Shown here one piece after another: positions 35,423 through 46,552 of a stretch of 64,000 bases of DNA. A program made the translations under genes and the position numbers. Location of the stretch: the NCBI GenBank assembly GCA_014529385.2, contig CM043960.1, positions 27,915,896 through 27,979,895 of the forward strand. Reading direction: 5' to 3'. Origin of the DNA: Adiantum capillus-veneris (lineage: Eukaryota > Streptophyta > Polypodiopsida > Polypodiales > Pteridaceae). Below the pieces are notes generated by a model. The model was not told the DNA's origin and made no database searches. It was given only the letters and a program-made list of their open reading frames with translations. The first letter of the stretch is position 1; each line of letters starts with the position of its first letter.

Positions 35423-37198
35423 TTATTCTTTGGATTCATGTTGCATAGCTTCTTCGTACGATTCCGGATCTCCAGAATCTGAGATCAAGAGATGGTTGAA
35501 GGAAGGAACAAACCTTTCTGGAGGTCTACTTGCTCTTGTAGATCTTCGGGGAATAGGTTGAGGCTCCTCATTTGGTTGACGTTGCACATTGTCACCATTT
35601 GCAGTCCTTGAGTCTTCACCATCCTCAAGCTCCATGTAATCATCACCTCTTTCTTTTGTTTGTTTTCTTTCCAAGTAATCTTTGTACATTATTTTTTCGT
35701 TAAAAATTACATCCCTAGTCCTTAAGATTTTACCATCTTCAGGATTCCATAGGCGATACCCAAAGTCACCTTCTCCATAGCCAATGAAGAAACACTTTTT
35801 GGACTTTGCATCTAGCTTTGATCTTAGGCTTCTATCTATGTGCATGAAAGCCTCACACCCAAACACTTTGAGAAATGCATAATTCACCGGTTTACCTGTC
35901 CATGCCTCTTCTGGAACTCCCCCATCCAATGCTGTTGAGGGTGACCGGTTGATTAAGTACACAGACGTACTTACAGCTTCCTCCCAAAGCTCAAGCGGTA
36001 GGCCTGCATGTAGCCACATGCTTCGTGCTCGCTCCATGATTGTCCTGTTCATCCTTTCCAAAATCCCATTTTGTTGAGGTGTCCTTAGGGTTGTCCTTTG
36101 CCTCCGAATTCCATTGCTAGCACAAAAGCTTTCAAAAGCTTGGCTGCAATATTCACCTCCATTGTCAGATTTGAGGCATTTAACCTTGGTACCTGTTTCA
36201 TTCTCCACAAAGGCTTTCCACCTTTGAAATATGGAAAATACATCAGACTTATTCTTCATGACATAAACCCATGTTTTTCTAGTCTCATCGTCTATGAATG
36301 TTACATAGTACAGTGAGCCACCAAGTGATGGTGTACTTGTAGGACCCCAAACATCAGAATGAACCAACTCAAGTTTTTTATTTTTTCTTTCATTTCCTAA
36401 TTTTTGAAATTTTACCCTCTTTTGTTTACCATAAACACAATTTTCACAGAACTCTAAGTCCACTTCTTTCAAACCTGGTAGAAGCTTCTTTGTTTGAAGG
36501 ATTTGCATTCCTTTGGCACTCATATGCCCAAGCCGATAGTGCCACACCGCACTATCAACTTCTGTAGTTGCTGCACAAGTTGAAGGTTGCGTGCTAATAG
36601 TACACAAGTAAATTGTACCGACCTTTTCTCCCTTGGCAACCACCAAATATCCTTTTGAGATCTTCCACCGTTTGTTTCCGAATGCAATGTTGTGACCTTC
36701 ATCGTCCAATTGTCCTATAGAGATTATTTTTTTGCGAAGAGAAGGAACATGCCTAACATCTTTAAGCTTCCATTCATTTCCGTTAGCAGTTTTGATAGAA
36801 ACTGTACCTTTGCCAACAATCTCACAAGCTTCATCATCTTCCAAGTATACATACCCAAAATTACCTTTGGTGTAGTCTTGGAAATGTTGCTTGTGTGGTG
36901 TCGCATGGAATGAAGCCCCAAAATCTACTATCCAGGAATTAGACACATTGTCTAATGAGAGAATTAGAGCATCTTGCTCTACTTTACTTGCCACATTGGC
37001 CTCCGATGTTGGCTTGTTGTATTGAGACTCTGTCTCCTTCTTCTTTTTGGACCAGCAATCCTTCTTGACGTGGCCCTTCTTGCCGCAGTTCCAACATTCA
37101 AGAACTGACTTTGTGCGTGACTTGCTCCACCTTGAGTGATCACGACCCTTTTGGCTTTTGAACCTCTCCTTAGGCCTTCCTCTTGTTTCCACTGACAA
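35423..37198 (-). CDS. Copia gag zinc knuckle, protease and integrase
   Basis: A 591-residue open frame. Zinc knuckle CWNCGKKGHVKKDC at residues 35-48. Aspartic protease motif SWIVDFGASFHAT at about 87, with DFG in place of the usual DSG. The pre-integrase zinc region has WHYRLGHMSAKGM and CENCVYGKQKR. The integrase core begins LELVHSDVWGP, has the second Asp in KCLKSDNGGEYCS and the Glu in GILERMNRTI, and ends with GYGEGDFGYRLWNP. The frame closes at a TAA after HESKE, just before RT (CAA expected). This is the longest intact frame of the element. Confidence 0.92.
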   Translation of the reverse strand: MSVETRGRPKERFKSQKGRDHSRWSKSRTKSVLECWNCGKKGHVKKDCWSKKKKETESQYNKPTSEANVASKVEQDALILSLDNVSNSWIVDFGASFHATPHKQHFQDYTKGNFGYVYLEDDEACEIVGKGTVSIKTANGNEWKLKDVRHVPSLRKKIISIGQLDDEGHNIAFGNKRWKISKGYLVVAKGEKVGTIYLCTISTQPSTCAATTEVDSAVWHYRLGHMSAKGMQILQTKKLLPGLKEVDLEFCENCVYGKQKRVKFQKLGNERKNKKLELVHSDVWGPTSTPSLGGSLYYVTFIDDETRKTWVYVMKNKSDVFSIFQRWKAFVENETGTKVKCLKSDNGGEYCSQAFESFCASNGIRRQRTTLRTPQQNGILERMNRTIMERARSMWLHAGLPLELWEEAVSTSVYLINRSPSTALDGGVPEEAWTGKPVNYAFLKVFGCEAFMHIDRSLRSKLDAKSKKCFFIGYGEGDFGYRLWNPEDGKILRTRDVIFNEKIMYKDYLERKQTKERGDDYMELEDGEDSRTANGDNVQRQPNEEPQPIPRRSTRASRPPERFVPSFNHLLISDSGDPESYEEAMQHESKE

Positions 37199-37231
37199 TG
37201 CAGCACTTGATGATTCTCCTGTGCTTCTTCT

Positions 37232-37795
37232 TCATATTTCCTCGCTTAGGAGAACACCCACAACATCATCAAACTTAAGAGTATTTGTACCAGAGATAGA
37301 ATTACTTACAGCCATCACAAGACTGTCCCAACTATCCGGTAGAGATGATAGTATAAGGAGAGCTCGCACTTCGTCATCGAAATTGATTTTCACCGATCGA
37401 AGTTGACTTATGTTTGTGTTAAAGTCATTTAGGTGTTCTGGAACTGAACCATTCTCTGCCATCTTTAGATTGAACAAGCTCTTCATAAGAAATACCTTAT
37501 TGGATGTCGATGGTTTCTCGTAGAAGTCGTCAAGTGACTTCATCAAGTCCTTCATGGTCTTCATCTCCGAAACATTGAAGGCCACCATTGAAGCCAAGCT
37601 TAACCGGATTATTCCCAGTGCCTTTCGATCAAGGACAATCCATGCTTCATCTGCCATTGTTGCGGGCTTCTTTGCAAGACCGCCTAGTGGAAAATAGAGG
37701 TCCTTCTAGTAGAGATAGTCTTCAATATGCATCTTCCAATGTTGGTAGTTTTTTCCGTTGAACTTCTCAATATTGAGCTTCCCTTCCTCTGCCAT
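37232..37795 (-). pseudogene. Copia gag
   Basis: Starts MAEEGKLNIEKFNGKNYQHW, typical of copia gag N-termini. One in-frame TAG near 37710 (CAG expected) is followed by the capsid-like region (VAFNVSEMKTMKDLMKSLDD, LRSVKINFDDEVRALLILSS). The frame ends at 37232, and a frameshift separates it from the zinc-knuckle frame at 37198. In working elements gag and pol form one polyprotein. Confidence 0.88.
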
Positions 37796-37854
37796 AACTC
37801 CCACTCAATTCAAGGAATCCTTTCCTTGAGATAATTTATCTATGAGAAAACCTT

Positions 37855-37866
37855 GCTCTAATACCA
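37855..37866 (-). other. Copia primer-binding site
   Basis: Minus strand TGGTATTAGAGC, two bases after the 5' LTR. It differs by one base from the TGGTATCAGAGC complementary to the initiator Met tRNA 3' end used by most plant copia elements. Confidence 0.85.
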
Positions 37867-37868
37867 GT

Positions 37869-38625
37869 TGTTAGGAAATAAGACGTAGCTAAATAGATAA
37901 TTGAGTAGATTACTTAATGGAGAGAGACAAATTTACATACACAAGATTATAGAGTAGAGAGAGAGAGAGAGAGAGATAGAGTACACACGATATACGTGGT
38001 TCACCCAATGTGGGCTATGTCCACGGGAAAGCAACCAATCAATGGCTTCAGTACTTCAAAACAAGAAGTAGTTTACAAAGGGATTATACCCTTAGTGGAG
38101 CTCCCGCCTTGCTTCACTCTCACCACCTCACACTCGCCTTGTTGCATCAACTTCACACTATGAAATGTGTGTAGAAATGGCCTCCTTTTATAGGCCAAAA
38201 GGGTTGCCCTCTCTTATGAGAGGCAGCCATGTGTAGCCGCCCTTGTGTGAATAGGTCCAAATCGGACCCTCCAATCCATCCATGTGTGTCCTCCCTTGAG
38301 AAGACAAGTCTGCTTTTGAATTTGGCCACCGGCCATTAACTACCAGCCACCGGCCAACCGACGGTTGTTTTCCGACCACTTTTCGGCCGCCGTCCGGCCA
38401 TAATATTCCGGCGAAAAGGAATATTCCGGCGAGGGGAAACAAAGTCTCGGGGGCTTCCGCCCCCGAGGCCCCTAAAGTTGCCCCTGGGTTTTGACTGTGA
38501 AAATTTCGGTTTCCGGTGAGTGATTTACCTTCACGCACGATGGCTTCTCCTCATAATGGGGGCCTTACAAATGTGCGCTTTTACCACAGAAAATTACAAG
38601 GGTAAATCAAGCTCCATACTTAACA
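37869..38625 (-). repeat. Copia 5' LTR
   Basis: 757 bp, same ends as the 3' LTR. TATA box on the minus strand at about 38183-38192. Scattered single-base differences from the 3' LTR indicate moderate age. Confidence 0.95.
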
Positions 38626-38990
38626 CCATTAGATTTCTCTACCAAAACATTTGACGGGGATAGTAGGGTGTACTGTGACGATGTAGAATGTGAAGTTCTT
38701 CACAGACTTCCTGTGAGCAAGCCCTTTCTAAACCACGGACCATTATCAGAAACAATCTCCAGAGGTGTGACAAATCTACAAAAAATATTAGTGTCGACAA
38801 ACCTGCTCAGTGTTTTCCCATTTACCCTAGTTGCCACACTTTGAGCCTCCACCCACCGAGTCATGTAATCTACAGCCACTAGAATGTAGAGTTTACCAAT
38901 TTTAATTCTAGGCAAAGGACCCATAGCATCAATGCCCCACTTTTCAAAGGGTCCATTTACAAGCACATCTACCTTGGACCATGGACCAAT
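38626..38990 (-). pseudogene. E1 integrase catalytic core
   Basis: Reads GPFEKWGIDAMGPLPRI (first Asp), LVAVDYMTRWVEAQ, then IVSDNGPWFRKG (second Asp). A stop and frameshifts follow, after which STPYYP and VEKSN carry the expected Glu region. The copia insertion cuts the gene directly after this Glu. Preceded on the minus strand by the zinc-binding part at 38969-39580. Confidence 0.85.
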
Positions 38991-39728
38991 CTTCTATTTC
39001 CATTTACCTGACAGTTGTGACAGCTTTTACACCAATGCTGGACATCCATATGCAGGCTTGGCCAAACATACCCTTCAAGAAAAATATTTTTCACAGTTAA
39101 CTCTAGGGCAAAATGACCCCCACATGCTTCCTCATGCAAACCTTTTAGAATGGCTGGAATTTCCTCAATAGTTGGTACTCTTCTGTACACTTGATCCTTC
39201 CCTCTTTGATAGAGGGAGCCTTCTAGGAAGAGATAGAAACTTGAATTCTTCATGAGTCTCCTCTTCTGAGCTTTTGTAAAGTCTTGTGGAAACTTGCCTT
39301 CCAAAATGTAGCCAATAATGGGAGCCAATGACTCCAATCCCTGGTATCTCAGTTGCTTGATAGCTGTTGCCATCATGATGACCTGCACTTCTTTCTCAAC
39401 ACATGTAACTGCTTGTTGCGCAAGTAAATCAGCATCTTCATTTTGTATTGTAGGAATATTATATAGTTTCAATTCTTCAAACTTATTAAACAATCTACAA
39501 ATGGCATGAACTTTTTTCCTTAAGCTTTCATTCTTGCATGCCCAAATGCCTAAAATCTGCTTCACAATTGAGAAGTGCATCCCTCTTTACCATGAGACGT
39601 TGTATACCTTGGCCACTGCACATCTTTAAACCATGAAGTAGTGTGTCATATTCTGCTTCATTGTTGCTAGTTGAACCTAGTAGATTGACCTTCTCTTTCA
39701 TGACCACCTCTCCACTTGGGTTGAGCAA
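38969..39728 (-). pseudogene. E1 second RNase H and integrase zinc-binding domain
   Basis: The first part (39728-39528) has LGSTSNNEAEYDTLLHGLK, the NNxAEY signature of the archaeal-type RNase H, preceded across a frame change by FTLFFDRVFNEPQ (39770-39735). The second part (39580-38969) ends the RNase H (IPTIQNEDADLLAQQA). It then carries the HHCC zinc module: LHEEACGGHFALELT and WCKSCHNCQ. Its place between the first RNase H and integrase supports the Tat lineage. Confidence 0.82.
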
Positions 39729-39730
39729 CG

Positions 39731-40276
39731 CTAGCCCTCCCCCTGCTTTTCTTGTGGCTCGTTGAAAACTCTATCAAAGAATAAGGTAAAAGCATTAGGA
39801 ATACTTTTAGGTGGTGACAATGGTAGGATCTTTACTTCAGACACCTTAATCTCCTTCTTATGTACCCTATAAGTGAGAATCCCTGCCAATTGTGCATGCA
39901 CACTATCTTCTACCTTGAAAGAGTATTGCAACTCTTGCAACTCCATAATCCACTTTGAGATCCTAGTACTAAGATTCATTTGAGATGACACCCAAGGGAA
40001 CAAATTTTTTGCAGTGAGGATTACAAAAGGTTTTGATAGCAAGTAGGATCTAAACTTTCTCACCGCAAACATGAGAGAAAGCATCATGAGTTCTGCCTCC
40101 CTGTAGCCTCTCTCCAAAGCATTCATGACCCTACTAGCAAAGTAGATGGGTCGCATCCTGGTCCTATGGGGATCTTGTTGTAATAAAACTGCACCAATTG
40201 TTTCTTTCCCAACACTAGAGCTAACAAAGAATGTGTACTCCCAACAAGGAGGCATGAGTGTTGGTAGCTCTGACAA
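39731..40276 (-). pseudogene. E1 RNase H (gypsy type)
   Basis: SSSVGKETIGAVLLQQDPH, then RPIYFASRVMNALERGYREA and FAVRKFRSYLLSKPFVI match the RNase H that directly follows gypsy reverse transcriptases. The remaining part links to the second RNase H. A frame change near 40280 separates it from RT. Confidence 0.85.
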
Positions 40277-40332
40277 AATGGATTTAATGTTACAAAGTAC
40301 TCTTAAAGCTCATCAAAACATGAAAAATCTAC

Positions 40333-41438
40333 TTATTGTGTCAACTTTTGCAAACGGTGAAGTAACTCTGAGGCTAAGTGAATGAAGCGTGACATATACT
40401 TCACCTTTTGAATGAATGAGATGACCTCTTTGAGATTCTTGGGTGATGGGAGCTCAATAAGAGCCTTTGCCTTTGAAGGATCCAGCTTGATGCCTTTATA
40501 AAAAACCTTGTGGCGAAGCAAGATCACTTCATCCTCACTTATGTGGCATTTGTCGGGATTGAGCTAACCTCCCATGTCGTAAAGTTTTTTTAAACCTTCT
40601 TCCACCTTTTGTAGATGCAATGATTTGGAGCTATAAATGAAAAAATCATCAATAAAAACCCTAATGGACTTTCCAAAGAATGCTTGAAACACCATGTCAT
40701 GAAGCGTTGGAAAGTTGCAGAAGCATTTGTCAGACCAAATGGCATGACTCTAAAAGCATAACAACCCCAAGGAGTGATGAAGGTTGTTTTTAATTGATCC
40801 TCCAATGCAATCCCTATTTGAAAGTAACCTGAGTAGCCATCACACACAGTGTACTTCTCATTACCAGCTACCTCATATAGCATCTCATCCTGAAATGGGA
40901 GGGGAAGTGAAATTTGAAAGTAACCTGAGTAGCCATCACACACAGTGTACTTCTCATTACCAGCTACCTCATATAGCATCTCTTTTTGTTACCTCATTGA
41001 GTGAACAGTAATCTACAAACACCCTCCACTTGCCGTTTTTCTTGGGAGTGATAACAACGGAAGAGACCCACTCTGAATTCTCCACTGGATAAATGAACCT
41101 GTTGTTGCTAGAAGCTTTCTTACCTCCTTGAGTAAAGCCTGCTCCTTGATGACTCCTAGCCTTTGTAGCTTTTGAGCCTTAGGTGTGACCTCTAGCTTCA
41201 ACTCAATCTTGTGTTGAACAGCATCTACTCCACGCACATTGGTGTAGTCTTTAGCAAAAAGCTTAGGAAATTTCCTTAATACACATTTGAACTCCTCTCT
41301 TTCTTCCTTTGTAAGTGTTGTAGACAACATACCTTCTAACGTTCCTTCATCTTTCACATTTTCGTTCTCTTGAGTACCTACCTCTTCCAAACCTTGACAA
41401 GAGGTCTCTTGGTTGTTTGGCTTAAACCTTACCCCCAT
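40333..41438 (-). pseudogene. E1 reverse transcriptase
   Basis: The N-terminal part (41438-41013) contains VDAVQHKIELKLEVTPKAQK and then RT fingers with frame changes. The palm (40979-40590) has YTVCDGYSGYFQI (motif A) and TPWGCYAFRVMPFGLTNASA. The catalytic box reads FIDD in a shifted frame near 40650 and is followed by HKVFYKGIKLDPSKAKA. An in-frame 96-bp tandem duplication repeats motif A. RT is inactive because of frameshifts. Confidence 0.88.
40817..40982 (-). repeat. In-frame duplication of RT motif A
   Basis: A 70-bp sequence at 40817-40886 recurs at 40913-40982, with a 96-bp period (32 codons). The duplicated block encodes EMLYEVAGNEKYTVCDGYSG and the following YFQI, so the RT catalytic motif A occurs twice without breaking the frame. 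Confidence 0.9.
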
Positions 41439-41565
41439 GACAGTATGGAAGACTCCTCTTCAATAATGCTGTCGCTATTTTCTTCTTCTGAAGTGCTATA
41501 GGTCCAACCTTCCTCTGTCTCACTTTGTGATTATTCTTCATGGAGCTCCTCTTGGCATTGTTCCT

Positions 41566-42287
41566 TCAAAAGACAACCTTCTTATTATTTTCATTCCTAC
41601 AAATTAACTTTCCACGCTTCGAATCTTGCAAAGCTCGCATTTTTATTAGCGATGGTCTTCCTAGGATAAATGGGTAACCATTTCCTTTGGTCGACATAAC
41701 ATAGAAATCCTCTGCCTTCTTAATTCCAAAGGCCTCCACAAAAACATTTTTACAAATGCCCACGCACCTAGACTTGCTATTGTTTGCCATTTTCACTTTG
41801 ATTTTAGGTGTCTCATGGATGTGCATGCCTAGTCTTTGCATGAGTCTCTCTGTCATGATGCAAATTTGTGCACCCCTATCCACTAGACCTTTCCTAACCA
41901 ATCTTCCTTTGATGTAACAGTCTAGCACTAGTGTAATGTCCTCTTTCATTTCAAACTCTTGCTTGTACAAGTAGTAGTCATCTAAGTCTTTTTGCTTATG
42001 AGAAACAATGTCTTGCCATAATTTTTGAGTGTTTTGGGGATCAAAGAAGTATTTCTTGAAACGATTCAAAAATTCCGTGTAATTTCCCTTAACTTCCTCA
42101 GGCAAAGAGTCAAACCAAGTGCTAGCATCTTTCCTATGGACCACCTCAAACATTCTTACACATTCTTGATCACTTATACCCTCTTGATACGGCAAGACAT
42201 CTTGAAATTTGCTAAAAATAATTATGCATCCTCTCTAGGCTCTCTAAAGAAAAGAGGATATACAGACATTTGCCGTTGGCTTTCCAT
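41566..42287 (-). pseudogene. E1 gag joined to protease by deletion
   Basis: A start MESQRQMSVYPLFFREP at 42287 and, after a frame change, FEVVHRKDASTWFDSLPEE and FLNRFKKYFFDPQ, the gag core. At about 41955 gag runs directly into LVLDCYIKGRLVRKGLVD and the protease motif VDRGAQICIM (DRG for the usual DSG). The protease continues to PFILGRPSLIKM. The zinc knuckle usually lying between them is missing, so an in-frame deletion is likely. Confidence 0.82.
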
Positions 42288-42306
42288 TGATTTGATTTCA
42301 AAGTGA

Positions 42307-42870
42307 CGCACATTTTTTTTTTCAAAAATCTACACAATAATGTTTTCTAAATGGAAATTTATTCTACAACCAAATAAAAATATGCACATCAAATGATCTA
42401 TGATAATCAACAACAAGCAGGATGACAAGGTTTGGTGATGCAAGAATTTCTCCTACTCTTTGGGCACCAAACATGAACACCATAGGTTGTTGAAAATGGA
42501 TCTTTCTACTAATTCCAACGTTTATTCTAATGTGTGGAGTGAAAATGGAAGGGGAAAACCTCTATTCCTAGGACATTATCCATTGCCTATGCATGACCTA
42601 ATGCTTAAAACAAAACAAAAATATAGACATCCAAACTAAGGTCGTACCTAATGAGAGGCAAAATAAAAGGATTTACTGAAGCATTTATCTCAGCCAACCT
42701 AAGAGGACCTAAATTCTACGAATTACAAGTTGAAATTACAGCATAGTACTAACAATTATGTGTACCTTTTGCCTTGCAATGGGAATGAAAGGATCATACA
42801 AATTCTCGTGATTCATGCAAACTTCTTGACTATGCAAAAGGTAAATCCTACACAAAAATACACAAGCCTT
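42307..42870 (-). other. E1 5' leader
   Basis: Sequence between the primer site and gag start, without a supported ORF. Confidence 0.6.
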
Positions 42871-42887
42871 CCTCAGTGGGGGCACCA
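42871..42887 (-). other. E1 primer-binding site
   Basis: Minus strand TGGTGCCCCCACTGAGG begins four bases after the 5' LTR. The leading TGG pairs with the tRNA CCA end. The tRNA isotype is not assigned. Confidence 0.7.
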
Positions 42888-42891
42888 AAAT

Positions 42892-43915
42892 TAAGGTGGT
42901 CCGGGGCGGCCAACAAGAGAGGTGACCTCTAAACACCCCTCAAGGCTCCCGTGCTTCTCAATTGGGGCTAGGACAACCACAAGCACAACACGACAACAAA
43001 CCCACAACCAAATTGAAACAAGATAGGGGCACCACCTAGTTATTATATGCGAACTAGGACGTAAGAGAGCTATTGTCACAACCAAGAAGATACACCACAA
43101 AACACACACAAGCAACCTCACACCAAGACACACACAAAATGGACTAGAGAGAGCTAGAGAAAAGGAAAGAGAGAGAGGAATGGATCTTGCATAGTACCTT
43201 ATTTGTGACTTGCAAATGGAGATGGTTTGTTATTATGCTATCGTAGAGCTTCTACAAAAATCACTCAATGCGTAGTGAATGCTAAACATTGCCAACACAC
43301 ACACACACTGTCTTAGGGTATGGGAGACCTCTCACCACAATACCCTCTTACAATGGACACAAAATTGGCAATGAAAGCACATTAAAACACTTTCTAAAAC
43401 AAGATCAAATGATAGAAACTCAAAATACACAAGTCACCTTGAATTCACTAAACCATATCGCACAAGTGGACAGACAAAGATTTGAACGTTGAATCATGCC
43501 TTTGATGCACCAAACCTCAATTTATTGATGATGGACGAACATATATGATACTGGTTTTGAGATCTTGAATTCACGTTCTCTCACTTGCAATGGGTAGCTT
43601 GAAAGCTTCTCTCACACCAGAAGTGAATCTCACAAAGTGGTTGCTACGTCTAAGTCTCTCCTCACGCATAGAGTGTTGGGGTGCTATGTGAGATATTGAG
43701 GATTGTTTTACAAGAAGAAGAGGGGCCTATTTATAGGTTGGAGACCCTCATTAAGATTATTGGCAAGTCCTAATTTACAAGCTAACAAATCAGGATTATG
43801 ATTCTTTTTAAATATCAAAATATTACGGGCCTTCATTGTCGGCTTGAGTCATGGATGCGGGCTGAAAAGAGAGCATTATTGCTGGTAGATAAGGTGAAAG
43901 TAGAGTTTTAAGGAA

Positions 43916-43957
<42 letters not shown>

Positions 43958-45539
43958 ACTATGCACATTTCTTGAGGTGAGGTGTCTTTTATGGTTAGGT
44001 CATTGGCTATTTTGTGTTAGTATGTTAGTGGTTAGTGTTAGTAATCACTACAGAGTTAATGATATATTTACAATGGGTAGAATGAGGTGATGGTTGAAGT
44101 AAGATTGTTGAACGAAGGGAGTAAATCCTTGTGTTGGTGAAGCTTGAAGAAGTTTTGGACTTACTTGTGTAGGTTTTGAAAATGACTATCTATCCTCTTC
44201 TTCTTCTTCTCTTCATTATGCCATCGCCCGCCAAGGTTGATTATCGCGATGAAAATGGAAATTCGGTTGATAAGATCTCTCGATTTTTAGAGGTTAAGCA
44301 TGGTTTACATGCTGATTTCATGTATATAGAGAAGCGGTAAGATGGAATTGTACTTTGGAGATAATAGAGAGAGGCATACAGATGGTGTTTGTACATGTAG
44401 AGCTCATATGAGAGCTATGGAAGTAAGAGAGGAGGTTAATGGTGAAGAAGGTGAGAGAAACCATGGAAGGTGCAGGGATTGAGAGGAATGAGTATGTGTG
44501 TGAAGTGTGGAAAGAGGTGAGAGAAGACTATGGGCTACTTGTTGAGAGAAAAGTGGGCAGATTGGGATCCCATCCAAAACTCATACCTCACCGGTGGTAG
44601 CTCCCAAAATTATGAAACTTTTTGAGGTGATTTTTCATCTCTTGTTCCACATTTTGTCTTCTAACTACCACTTCAAATTTGGAGTGGAGATGGATATTAA
44701 AAAATCCACCAAAATGTCTATTTTTCTTCACAAAAAAGTCTTCAGTTGTCCCCCTTTAGTTGAATTTGCATATGGCTCCAAAGGTGAGCCCCTGCTTGCA
44801 TTAGAGAATGACCTAATTTCTTATTAGGGGTTTAAACATATGCATGGTTCTGGATTATTCATAAATATAATACATTGATATGATGGGGAAAAACAGGCTA
44901 GTATATATAAATAATTTATGGAATCTAAAACAATGTCAAATATATATAAACATCAAATCAAAAAAAGATATTTATGAAAATATAAGGAATCAAATGAGGG
45001 GACCCTCATTTGTTTTTGTTGACGTATATTTATTTACAAGAGATAAGAAAAAATACCTCTAGGAAATAGGAATTTAGTGAAAGGCAATGACTGATGGTGA
45101 AAGGTATTTTTGAGTTTTTTCCTTGGAGTGGATTCTCACCAAAAAATAAGAGAAGCTTGCATGAAATTATTTTTTATAGAATAGATAGGTAAGAAAGATT
45201 ACGGTAATGGTGAGAAAATATACATAGCATACTTAGGAAATAACGCATACCTAGGTAAAAATATTTAAATAAATACCAAAATAATTATGAAAATTCCCTA
45301 TTTTTAGGCCCTATATACAATGAGATATTTATACACCAATAGGCCATAATATACTTTGTCTTTTGTTTTTATTTATTTTTTTGGCTCAACTAGCTAGCTA
45401 AGGGTGTTAAGAAGATATGGGAAAAGTCCCCTAACTCAAGCATGCCTATGTAGAATGGAAAGGTAAGAATAGCCGCAGTGTTTAGGTGACCTTGGTAGGG
45501 TGAGGTAGCTCACTATGGCATTTTCGGATAGCCATTTTT
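42892..45539 (-). repeat. E1 5' LTR
   Basis: About 2648 bp, collinear with 29623-32335 including the TATA box (43726-43737) and (GA)n (43916-43954). Its expected start TGATAGCC is missing: after 'ggatagcca' the sequence passes directly to the end of another LTR copy at 45540. Confidence 0.88.
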
Positions 45540-45951
45540 TGACCTTGTTCAGGGTGGGCAACAAGAGAGGCGACCTCTAAACACCCCTCAAGGCTCCCGT
45601 GCTGCTCAATTGGGGCTGGGGTAACCACTAGCACAACACAACAACAAACCCACATACAAATCCAAACAATACAGGACACCACCTAGTTATGGTATGTGAA
45701 CTAAGACGTAAAAGATATTTTGTCACAAGCAAGAAGATACACCACAAAACACACACAAGCAACCTCACACCAAGACACACACAAAATGGACTAGAGAAAG
45801 CTAGAGCAAAGGGAAGAGAGAGAGGAATGGATCTTACGTAATACCTAATTTTTGACTTGAAAATGGAGATGGTTTGTTATGATGCTATCATAGAGCTTGT
45901 ACAAAGGGAAGAGAGAGAGGGATGGATCTTGCTTACTACCTTATTTGTGAC
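45540..45951 (-). repeat. Partial third E1 LTR, cut by element E
   Basis: Repeats the terminal 412 bp of the E1 LTR ('gcgacctctaaacacccctc', 'cctcacaccaagacacacac'), with a small internal duplication at 45795-45950. It lies head-to-tail with the E1 5' LTR and breaks off at GTGAC where the intact LTRs continue 'ttgcaaatggagatgg'. The break point is where element E is inferred to start. Confidence 0.85.
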
Positions 45952-46314
45952 TGAAGGTACTGGAATAATGCAAGGAAACCTTGGCATAACTTTCCATGCA
46001 GTTGTGAGACAGATTTCCTACTCACCTAAGTATCTTGAAAAGTCCGTAGATAGGGAATGTCCTCATGTTAGAATTCTGAATAGTTTGCAACAAAAAGAAC
46101 TACATGTTCATCCCTAATGAAGGTTACTTGCCAACATACTTTGTCAGCATACCTAGTAAGTCCTTGACGTATGAAAGTATTGACCCAATCTCCAACCCCA
46201 CCACCAGTTGTGTTCAAAGTCAAAAATTGTACTTAAGAAAATTCTAGAATAGAGAGAAAATCATCTATTCAAAAATGCGTTGTGCGAACGTATGCTCTTA
46301 GCAGATCCTTTAGC

Positions 46315-46552
46315 CTCGGGGGGTGCACCATGTAATCATGTTAATGCATAACGTGAGTTCGAAAGGAGGGTTTTTAAAATACAACAATTTAACAGAGATA
46401 CATTGAAATAAGGGGGTTTTATATTCAATTTTGGAAAAAAATCCTAAAATAAGGGGCCATTTTATTCAATCAGACATGTTAAAAGAGGGTTTTTTTTAAT
46501 ACCCCACGAACGCACGTTATATAGGGTGGTACTGAATGGTGAACCCCCCGAG
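46315..46552. mobile_element. hAT-like MITE
   Basis: 238 bp, flanked by the exact 8-bp duplication CCTTTAGC (46307-46314 and 46553-46560). It starts CTCGGGGGGTGCACCA and ends with the reverse complement of CTCGGGGGGTTCACCA. Internal inverted similarity continues (ataacgtg[a/c]gttcg) for about 47 bp per side. It has no coding capacity. An 8-bp duplication with short GC-rich termini is typical of hAT elements. Confidence 0.88.

Larger units (their letters stand above)
33084..38625 (-). mobile_element. Nested Ty1-copia retrotransposon
   Basis: 5,542 bp. Terminal direct repeats of 770 and 757 bp, with LTR ends TGTTAAG...CTAACA on the minus strand, flanked by the exact 5-bp duplication CCATT (33079-33083 and 38626-38630). 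It has a Met-tRNA-type primer site, a polypurine tract, and gag and pol in copia order (integrase before reverse transcriptase). It interrupts the E1 integrase gene. Gag and pol carry several stops and frameshifts, so it no longer encodes a working set of proteins, but structurally it is complete. Confidence 0.95.
29623..45539 (-). mobile_element. E1: Tat-like Ty3-gypsy retrotransposon, interrupted by copia
   Basis: Two direct LTR copies of 2.65-2.7 kb flank an internal region read on the minus strand. Its order is primer site, gag, protease, reverse transcriptase, RNase H, a second RNase H, integrase, polypurine tract. This order and the second RNase H of the archaeal type, between RNase H and integrase, are known marks of the plant Tat lineage. 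Without the nested copia element (33084-38625 plus one CCATT) it would be about 10.4 kb. All ORFs carry frameshifts or stops and the LTRs differ at many sites, so it is old and defective. No outer target duplication can be read because the right edge joins another LTR. Confidence 0.88.
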
